Shown piece after piece: positions 15,182-20,349 of a stretch of 20,349 nucleotides of DNA. The translations under genes and the position numbers were made by a program. Origin of the DNA: CAYXFZ01 sp964464385 (GTDB lineage Bacteria > Planctomycetota > UBA1135); the NCBI GenBank assembly GCA_964464385.1, contig CAYXFZ010000041.1, positions 1-20,349 of the forward strand, written 5' to 3'. Each line of letters begins with the position of its first letter. Position 1 is the stretch's first letter. Under the pieces are notes generated by a model. The model was not told the origin of the DNA. It was given only the letters and a program-made list of their open reading frames with translations, and did not search any database.

Positions 15182-16975
15182 ATGGCGCGCTCCCTCGGTG
15201 TTGCTCTCCGGCCGGATGGCTGGTCCTACGTCCTACTGGATGGAACGGCGCGCAAATGGACGGTGCGTGGCCATGGTTCCGGGTTGGCCGATGCGCCTAC
15301 GGCGGAGGCCCTAGGAACCTCGGTGAGTGATGGCCTCGAGGGTGCAGGCAAGGTGGACCAAAGAGTGTTGGCCCTGCCGTCGGATGGTGCCGTCCTGCGG
15401 GAAATCAGCTTGCCATTTTCCGACCGCGAGAAAACTCTGCAGGTTCTCAAGTTTGAGGTGGAGTCCAATATCTACCACTTGGATATTGATGAGATGGTCT
15501 GTGATTACATGGCGATGGAGGACGATCGCTCTACCGAGACCTTGGCCGTGGCCGCGGTTCCCCACCAGAACATTGCCGATGCATTGGAGATCACGCAGGC
15601 AGCCGATGTTGATCCCGGCATCCTCGAGTTGGATGCTGGCGCTTTGGTGACTGCGATCTCGACCTTGGACGGTGATTCCGAGGGCCAACCGGAGGCCTTT
15701 TTCCATCTTGGATCCACAAGTTCCTTGCTGGTTCTACAGGGCCCGGATGGACCCTCCATGATTCGTGCGATTCCCTTGGGTTGGCTGAAGTTGGCCCGTG
15801 GCGTGGTCCATGCCGAGGAGGAACTTCTTGCAGATTCCGGTTCCGGCGATTCTGATTTGGTCGATTCGGATTCCACGGATGTCAACTCTGGTGATGCCGC
15901 TGATGCGGATCCCGGCCCCTCCAACGACTCCATTTTTGGTTGTGCCGCGGATCGAATTCCTCTCTTGCCCTTTGCGGAAGCTCTGGAGCACTGTTCCTCC
16001 GAGGATCTGAGTTCATTGGTGCGTTCCTTGGCGGCGGAAATTCGCCGTGGGCTGGCTGCGGCCTCCTTTCCCGTTCCCCGTGTGCGCCTCCTTGGCCCCT
16101 TCCTCCCAGGATTGGCCGAATCCCTCGCGGCCAAATTGGGTCTTCCGACCGAGCGGACCTCGTTTGGGCCTGCTGCGGAAGAGGACGATGGCGATGGCAT
16201 TACCGAAGTTGGCCCGGACCCGATTGCCTTCGGCGCTGCCTTGCGTGGCCTAGGTGCTGGCCGGGGTTCGGCCATGGATTTTCGCCAGGAACAATTCCGG
16301 CGGGCTTCTGGAGTCGAGCGAGTTGAGGGTCCTCTTACTCTTGCTTTGGTTGGCCTCATCGCTTTCTTCCTCGTGGATGGCGTCATTCTCTTTCAAAAGA
16401 CCCGAGCCCGCGTGCGCGATACCGATCTGCTCTTCAACCGCGCCGTCAGTTACGTGGACGAACTCAACAAACCACTGTCCGAGGAATCTCCAAAATCCTG
16501 GTTCATTTCGCATGACTTCAGTGGCATGGCCATGGATGATCTGGATCGGATCAAAAAACTTCGGCAACGGGTTTTCAAAGCGAAAGAGGATCTTGATCAA
16601 TTGGTCGGGGTCGGTGGCATTGAGATGCCCCACTCGTGCCTCAATGCTTGGCTTCAGATCATGAATGTTCTGACCGATCGCCTGGATCGCCCCAATACTC
16701 GCTGGATGTTGGAGCGTGTCAAGTTTCTTTATAACCCCGGCAGGAGAAATGAAGAGGCAACCGTTGGCGTGGAGTTGCAACTTACAGTTTTCGGCGACGA
16801 GTTTGATGCCAAGTCCAAGTTGGAAGATGTCCAGCGGGCTCTCCGAGCACAACCTTGGTGCTCGGAAGACTTTGATCCAGTCGGCGGATTTCCTCAAGCC
16901 GAGGGATACTCAGCCTGGACCGCTCTCTTCAAGTTTCCCCTCATTCCGCAGAGCACCCTGGAGGAGCAAGCATGA
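15182..16975 (+). CDS. GspL/PilM-PilN-like secretion or pilus assembly protein
   Basis: A 597-residue protein with the layout of GspL, or of a PilM-PilN fusion. Residues about 1-370 are an actin-like cytoplasmic domain (LPSDGAVLREISLPF, LKFEVESNIYHLDIDEMVCDY, ILELDAGAL, DPIAFGAALRGL). MDFRQEQFR precedes one transmembrane helix at about residues 383-404 (GPLTLALVGLIAFFLVDGVIL). The remainder is periplasmic and includes a ferredoxin-like region. In type II secretion GspL links the cytoplasmic ATPase GspE to the inner-membrane platform; PilM/PilN do the same in type IV pili. An Asp/Ser-rich stretch of about 40 residues (about 212-250) interrupts the actin-like domain and looks disordered. The stop overlaps the next start in ATGA. 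The distinction between T2SS and pilus cannot be made from this window. Confidence 0.75.
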   Translation: MARSLGVALRPDGWSYVLLDGTARKWTVRGHGSGLADAPTAEALGTSVSDGLEGAGKVDQRVLALPSDGAVLREISLPFSDREKTLQVLKFEVESNIYHLDIDEMVCDYMAMEDDRSTETLAVAAVPHQNIADALEITQAADVDPGILELDAGALVTAISTLDGDSEGQPEAFFHLGSTSSLLVLQGPDGPSMIRAIPLGWLKLARGVVHAEEELLADSGSGDSDLVDSDSTDVNSGDAADADPGPSNDSIFGCAADRIPLLPFAEALEHCSSEDLSSLVRSLAAEIRRGLAAASFPVPRVRLLGPFLPGLAESLAAKLGLPTERTSFGPAAEEDDGDGITEVGPDPIAFGAALRGLGAGRGSAMDFRQEQFRRASGVERVEGPLTLALVGLIAFFLVDGVILFQKTRARVRDTDLLFNRAVSYVDELNKPLSEESPKSWFISHDFSGMAMDDLDRIKKLRQRVFKAKEDLDQLVGVGGIEMPHSCLNAWLQIMNVLTDRLDRPNTRWMLERVKFLYNPGRRNEEATVGVELQLTVFGDEFDAKSKLEDVQRALRAQPWCSEDFDPVGGFPQAEGYSAWTALFKFPLIPQSTLEEQA

Positions 16976-17517
16976 AGAACCGAAATGTGATCATGACCTT
17001 ATTGGTCCTCACGCTCCTCTCCGGTGTGGGCAGGTTTTGGATCAGCGCTCGCTTCGAGAAGTACACCGCCGGATTGACCGAGCACCGTGAGGCCTTCCGT
17101 TTCATTGGCGAAACGGTGAGTAATCTGCATGTGAGGCGCAGTAAATTGTCCGTCGCTGACAACGATATTGGCTTCCAGACCTTGTTCACCCGGCTTTCGC
17201 GGGCCGCGTCTTTGGGGGCCGTAGATGCCGAGGCCAGGAGCGGACGGTCGAGCGCGAGTTCGACATACGATGACAAAACTTGGACCGTGGCCTTTCAGAG
17301 TGATCAGAGTGGGATCTCTCGCTCCCGTCTCGTTCAATTTTTATTCAATGTGGAAAACGAAGTCAATCGAATGCGCACTACGCAATTGGAAATTCGCCCA
17401 TTCTCTCCGCAGTCTCGATCCTCCAAAGGCGTTCCCTTTGGCCAGGATCGCGCGGATCTCTGGAGGGTGAACAAACTGGAATTCACGCGTCGCACTCCGA
17501 CCGCGAATTCGAATTAA
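16972..17517 (+). CDS. GspM/PilO-like inner-membrane protein
   Basis: A 181-residue protein whose ATG overlaps the upstream stop (ATGA). A short basic N-terminus is followed by one transmembrane helix at about residues 8-25 (MTLLVLTLLSGVGRFWI), a helical region, and a mixed alpha/beta periplasmic domain ending in a strand-like VNKLEFTRR. This is the architecture of GspM or PilO, the partners of GspL or PilM/PilN, and the gene order supports it. Sequence identity to named families is not evident by eye, so the assignment rests mostly on architecture, size and position. No other secretion or pilus gene follows; the next gene is on the opposite strand. Confidence 0.6.
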   Translation: MKNRNVIMTLLVLTLLSGVGRFWISARFEKYTAGLTEHREAFRFIGETVSNLHVRRSKLSVADNDIGFQTLFTRLSRAASLGAVDAEARSGRSSASSTYDDKTWTVAFQSDQSGISRSRLVQFLFNVENEVNRMRTTQLEIRPFSPQSRSSKGVPFGQDRADLWRVNKLEFTRRTPTANSN

Positions 17518-17668
17518 CCCACCTAAATACACCCGAACTAAAATAACAGCCTAAAAGCACCCGGACAAAAATTACCTCAATGCATCCGAATTCACCGGAA
17601 GGAGCCCGAGCGAAATCAACATTGACTTTGGCTTGGGCTGGTGGAATGAAATGTTATTTTAGTTCGGG
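17518..17668. other. AT-rich convergent spacer with nested inverted and direct repeats
   Basis: A spacer of about 150 nt between two converging genes, clearly poorer in GC than its neighbours and without an ORF. It contains an 18-bp inverted repeat at its edges, two 28-bp-spaced direct copies of the same motif on the left, a further partial copy, and an inner hairpin. It may be a remnant of a mobile element or a two-sided transcription end. Confidence 0.6.
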
Positions 17669-17669
17669 T
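17531..17669. repeat. 18-bp perfect inverted repeat enclosing 103 nt
   Basis: ACCCGAACTAAAATAACA at 17531-17548 is exactly complementary to TGTTATTTTAGTTCGGGT at 17652-17669. The right arm ends within the stop codon of the epimerase gene. Left of centre the motif CACCCGRACWAAAATWAC occurs twice in direct orientation (17530-17547 and 17558-17575, period 28), with a partial third copy at 17583. No target-site duplication is seen around 17531-17669. Confidence 0.75.
17603..17639. terminator. Inner hairpin of the convergent spacer
   Basis: AGCCCGAGC (17603-17611) pairs with GCTTGGGCT (17631-17639), including one G-T pair. After one mismatch, AAA pairs with TTT. The loop is about AACATT. No T run follows on either strand, so an intrinsic terminator is only a possibility. 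It is nested inside the 18-bp inverted repeat. Confidence 0.35.
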
Positions 17670-18691
17670 TAAAAGAAGTGGCGGACGAGTCGGAGGGCGC
17701 CTTGGCGCCACGGAGTTCGGTGGCGGGATCCTGGGAGGACGTTGGGCTGGGCGTTTTGGTACCAATCCCAAGCCCGAATTAAGGAGTCCGAGTTGGACCA
17801 GTGCGGTTGCCAACCGAGATCGAGCAAGCGGCGATTGTCCACAAAAGAATCACGATCTGCGGTGGCCCAGATCCAGCGGTAGAGAGGGGAGAGGTGGAGA
17901 GCGGAGAGGAGGCCCAGGACGGCCTTGGCGGGCAGGGCCGGGATCGGGAAAATGCGGCTACCTGTGCCCGCATGAGCAAACAGTCGCCCCAAGTCTTCGG
18001 CGACGGAGGCAAATTTTTCAGCGCCACAGTGGAAGTTGGCGTTGGCGCTCTCTGCTGGGGCCTCCAACAAGGTGCGGGCGGCGAGGGCGGCATCCTCCAC
18101 ATCCAGCAACTGATACCGGTTTTGGCCGGACCCTAAAACTGGAATGCGGCGACCCTCACGAATCCAGTCGTAAAGGATTTGGAATACTCCCATGCGTTCT
18201 GGGCCCAAAAATGTTTTGGGCCGGAGAATGGGGATGCACAAACCGCGCTCGCGATATTTTTCTGCCAAGGTTTCGGCATCCACCTTGGATTGTCCATAGA
18301 CCCCGACTCCTTGCAAGGCATTCGTTTCCAGCAAGGGGTGTTGCTTGGGTATTCCATAGACTGCAGTGGAAGACATCAGTACGACCCGCTGAATCTTTAG
18401 CTCGACTGCAGTCTTGAAAACATGTTCGGCCCCGCCCACATTGACGGCCCGGATTTCATGGGCCGGGCATAGTGGTAAGGCTGCAGCTGCACGGACGATT
18501 GCATCCGCTCCTTGGCAAACGGCAAACACGGCGCTGGGATCACGCACATCGCCCAGCACGGTTTCGGTGTTGGCGATTTCCTCGCCAGCAGGCAAGGGAT
18601 GGAGATCAAAGAGGACGACCTCGTGTTCGGGAAGGGCGCGAGCGAGGTGGGATCCAAAAAAACCGGACCCTCCGGTCAAAACAATCTTCAT
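17669..18691 (-). CDS. Extended SDR family NAD(P)-dependent epimerase/dehydratase
   Basis: A 340-residue Rossmann protein of the extended short-chain dehydrogenase family, which acts on nucleotide sugars, sterols or prenyl-linked substrates. The N-terminal MKIVLTGGSGFFGSHLA gives the GxxGxxG motif (Gly7-Gly13), with Asp29 at the end of the second strand suggesting NAD. The active site has SST (107-109) and YGQSK (Tyr132, Lys136). The segment RPKTFLGPERMG resembles the substrate region of sterol/dTDP-sugar epimerases. I chose ATG 18691, which overlaps the UbiA-like stop in ATGA; the frame open to 18712 is not needed. Coupling to a polyprenyl phosphoribosyltransferase suggests, but does not prove, action on a lipid-linked sugar or isoprenoid. 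Confidence 0.88.
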   Translation of the reverse strand: MKIVLTGGSGFFGSHLARALPEHEVVLFDLHPLPAGEEIANTETVLGDVRDPSAVFAVCQGADAIVRAAAALPLCPAHEIRAVNVGGAEHVFKTAVELKIQRVVLMSSTAVYGIPKQHPLLETNALQGVGVYGQSKVDAETLAEKYRERGLCIPILRPKTFLGPERMGVFQILYDWIREGRRIPVLGSGQNRYQLLDVEDAALAARTLLEAPAESANANFHCGAEKFASVAEDLGRLFAHAGTGSRIFPIPALPAKAVLGLLSALHLSPLYRWIWATADRDSFVDNRRLLDLGWQPHWSNSDSLIRAWDWYQNAQPNVLPGSRHRTPWRQGALRLVRHFF

Positions 18692-19581
18692 GTCCCGAGA
18701 TAAATGACCCAAGTCACGATGCCGCAGTAGGCCGCCGCTGCAACAAGCAGAGGGGCATCCGTCAAGAGCACTCGATTTGGGTTTTCACCGAGGCGTTGGT
18801 GATACACCAAATGGAGATATCGCATGATCACGAACAACACCAGTGGCAAGGTCCAAATCATGCCAGGCTGACCCGCGTGCGAGTCCATGGCGACATCCAG
18901 TTGCAGGAGTGCGCCGGGGAGCAAGGTGTAGAGGCCGTAACTGATGACTGTGGCAGCAGCCATCATGCCGATCATCAAATCCAATGCTGTCGTTTTGTAT
19001 TTGCCAAGAATGGGTCGGGTCGAGGTTGCACCATCCAGTGCCAGGATTTCCGCTTTGCGTTTGCAAAAAGCCAGAAAGAGGGCCAATTCCACCGAACAGG
19101 TGATCAGCCAAGGCGAAACGGGCACACCGATGGCCCAAACACCACCCAAGATGCGCAATAGAAAGCCACCGGCGATGCAAAAGACATCCACCAAGACGAC
19201 ATGCTTGAGGAAGAAGGAGTAGGCCACTTGCAGAATCAAATAAGCGACAAGGGCGGGGAGTGCCCCGGGGACCCAAAGATTGGCGCCGAACAGGCCGACC
19301 CCAGCAAAGAGCAGGGACGTGGCCAGGGCGGTAGTGGGGGACACGGTGCCGGCGGCGATCGCGCGGAAGCGTTTGTTCGGATGCGCCCGATCCCGTTCCC
19401 GATCCAGGAGATCATTGATCAAATAGATGGCGGAACTGATCAAGCAAAATAGGCCGGTGGTGGCAAGTGCGGCTTGTGCGGTGTCGGGTTCCAGAGCCTT
19501 GCCACTGAATGCAGCGCCGACCAAGACCACTAGATTTTTTGACCACTGGCGGGGGCGCAAGGCACTGAGAAGAGGCGGCAT
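18688..19581 (-). CDS. UbiA family prenyltransferase, decaprenyl-phosphate phosphoribosyltransferase-like
   Basis: A 297-residue polytopic membrane protein with about eight or nine helices. It begins LLSALRPRQWSKNLVV, typical of the decaprenyl-phosphate phosphoribosyltransferase (DPPR synthase) branch of UbiA. The first Asp-rich motif is NDLLDRERDRAHPNK (56-70), followed by RAIAAG where RPIAAG is usual. The second region is YSFFLKHVVLVDVF (121-134) with GFLLRILGG. Known DPPR synthases transfer phosphoribose from PRPP to decaprenyl phosphate, the first committed step to a lipid-linked ribose/arabinose donor. ATG 19581 lies 2 nt after the upstream stop, and the gene's own stop overlaps the epimerase start, giving a coupled operon. 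The substrate here is inferred. Confidence 0.85.
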   Translation of the reverse strand: MPPLLSALRPRQWSKNLVVLVGAAFSGKALEPDTAQAALATTGLFCLISSAIYLINDLLDRERDRAHPNKRFRAIAAGTVSPTTALATSLLFAGVGLFGANLWVPGALPALVAYLILQVAYSFFLKHVVLVDVFCIAGGFLLRILGGVWAIGVPVSPWLITCSVELALFLAFCKRKAEILALDGATSTRPILGKYKTTALDLMIGMMAAATVISYGLYTLLPGALLQLDVAMDSHAGQPGMIWTLPLVLFVIMRYLHLVYHQRLGENPNRVLLTDAPLLVAAAAYCGIVTWVIYLGT

Positions 19582-19583
19582 CG

Positions 19584-20349
19584 TTAGGAGGATAACGGGG
19601 CATTTGGCCCAGGCCGAACCCCGGCCATGGCCCGGGCAGCACACTGCCAACGCTCTCGAACTCGCAGATGGGGGGGGTGTCGAAAAATGTCGTGACGTGG
19701 ATCCTCGATCCGATCCAGGATGTGTCGGGAGCGCACAACCACGGCACGTACGCCGCGCCGCAAGCGCGCACCCAAGTGGCGACGTAGTCCCAACCCTTCA
19801 TCCAGGCAGCCTCGGGCCCAGCGAGCCTCGGTGGCCAAGAGTCGATCCACTGCGGGCGTACGAACCCGACCCAAAATTTCTTCCTCACTGCAATTTGCCT
19901 TCTGCAGGTCGCTTAGGGGGAGAGGGAGAATTCCGCGTCCCAAGGAATGGCCAAGCCCGCCAAGTATGGCGGTGAGGGCAACTCCGAGACCCAGTCGTTC
20001 GGCGGGAGCACGAGGGGAGTCTGTTTTGTGACCGGCGACCGCCAGGAGGCTACGAGTCAGAACGCCGACTCGGGGAAGGAGCCAGGACACGAGTTCGCCC
20101 CGACTGGCGGGTCGATCGGGAAGATCGGCGGGAAACAGCCGAACCATGGTGCGCAAGTCGTCGTGCTTGATTTCGCCGGCGGTGCTACTGGCCCAAAGGG
20201 CGGTCATCAGCGGTCCCCGGGGATTGCCACGGAGGGTTTCCTCCAATGCATGCTCAAGCTCCGGTTCGCCGCTTCGCGCCGGGCCCAAAGCGAAGGCAAG
20301 GACGGGTTCCATAGCCTGCAGGACTGCATGTGGCATCAACACCGGGCCG
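19584..20349 (-). CDS. Squalene/phytoene synthase-like protein lacking Asp-rich motifs (5' end outside window)
   Basis: The frame is open to the window edge; a GTG at 20342 is inside the family's conserved N-terminal region (VLMPHAVLQAMEPVLAFA), so the true start is probably upstream. The order of segments follows the squalene/phytoene synthase fold: the LPxxxRxA...AF helix, the ELVSWLLPRVG helix, then LGLGVALTAILGGLGHSLGRGILPLPLSDL, then long C-terminal helices. In active enzymes the third segment reads like LTNILRDxxEDxxxGRxYLP with essential aspartates. Here Asn, Arg-Asp and Glu-Asp are replaced by Ala, Gly-Gly and His-Ser. The first Asp-rich motif is also not recognisable. The protein is likely a non-catalytic paralogue or has another activity. 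It is followed 2 nt later by the UbiA-like gene. Confidence 0.75.
   Translation of the reverse strand, partial: GPVLMPHAVLQAMEPVLAFALGPARSGEPELEHALEETLRGNPRGPLMTALWASSTAGEIKHDDLRTMVRLFPADLPDRPASRGELVSWLLPRVGVLTRSLLAVAGHKTDSPRAPAERLGLGVALTAILGGLGHSLGRGILPLPLSDLQKANCSEEEILGRVRTPAVDRLLATEARWARGCLDEGLGLRRHLGARLRRGVRAVVVRSRHILDRIEDPRHDIFRHPPHLRVRERWQCAARAMAGVRPGPNAPLSS
19589..19594 (-). promoter_or_regulatory. TANNNT hexamer 7 nt before the UbiA-like gene
   Basis: TATCCT on the minus strand ends 7 nt before the ATG at 19581, inside the end of the upstream gene. It matches the arrangement before the gene at 5104. There is no Shine-Dalgarno, so translation may depend on coupling or on a leaderless internal start. 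Confidence 0.3.

Noticed and set aside
17530..17590. CRISPR-like array because of a 28-bp spaced repeat
   Set aside because: Only two good copies and one partial copy, imperfect to each other, with no cas gene nearby and no true spacer structure.

Overview
The window is about 20.3 kb of moderately GC-rich, densely packed bacterial chromosome. Most genes are housekeeping genes. There is no tRNA, rRNA, CRISPR array, phage gene or transposase gene. The gene mix suggests a diderm bacterium: a large secreted DUF1570-like metallopeptidase, a secreted NHL-propeller protein with an unusual C-terminal domain, an ECF sigma/anti-sigma pair, and GspL/GspM-like secretion parts. This mix is reminiscent of Planctomycetota, but no marker here proves that assignment. 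Shine-Dalgarno sequences are mostly weak. Several starts are instead preceded at 6-9 nt by a TANNNT hexamer, as in leaderless transcription.

Layout. 1-1088 (+): 3' part of an RlmN-type radical SAM methyltransferase, then a hemolysin III family membrane protein. 1110-3034 (-): rpe (pentose phosphate), accD (fatty acid synthesis) and a DUF423 membrane protein, probably one operon. 3081-5361 (+): a secreted NHL/hydrolase-like protein and a small two-helix membrane protein. 5384-7610 (-): gap then pgk, two consecutive glycolysis/Calvin-cycle steps. 7700-8677 (+): tilS, whose 3' end overlaps the convergent metallopeptidase gene. 8616-12319 (-): a membrane-anchored trypsin-like protease, then the metallopeptidase, which contains a 10-N assembly gap. 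12458-13696 (+): fused ribBA behind a perfect 10-bp-arm palindrome and a 30-bp-spaced repeat. 13752-17517 (+): ECF sigma factor, zinc anti-sigma factor, Spy/CpxP-like small protein, GspL/PilM-like protein and GspM/PilO-like protein, with start/stop overlaps or gaps of at most 12 nt. 17518-17668: an AT-rich spacer with an 18-bp inverted repeat and internal repeats. 17669-20349 (-): a squalene/phytoene-synthase-like protein lacking its Asp-rich motifs (5' end outside the window), a UbiA/decaprenyl-phosphate phosphoribosyltransferase-like enzyme and an extended SDR epimerase, translationally coupled.

Most interesting points: (1) a five-gene cluster joining an envelope-stress sigma module to a GspL/GspM pair; (2) an isoprenoid-linked three-gene operon headed by a probable pseudo-enzyme; (3) a RibBA whose RibB domain has Gln in place of the second conserved, metal-binding His; (4) two repeat/palindrome regions not explained by genes; (5) a recurring TANNNT hexamer just upstream of start codons; (6) an RlmN homologue that appears to lack about 30 residues around the NLIPxNP strand.
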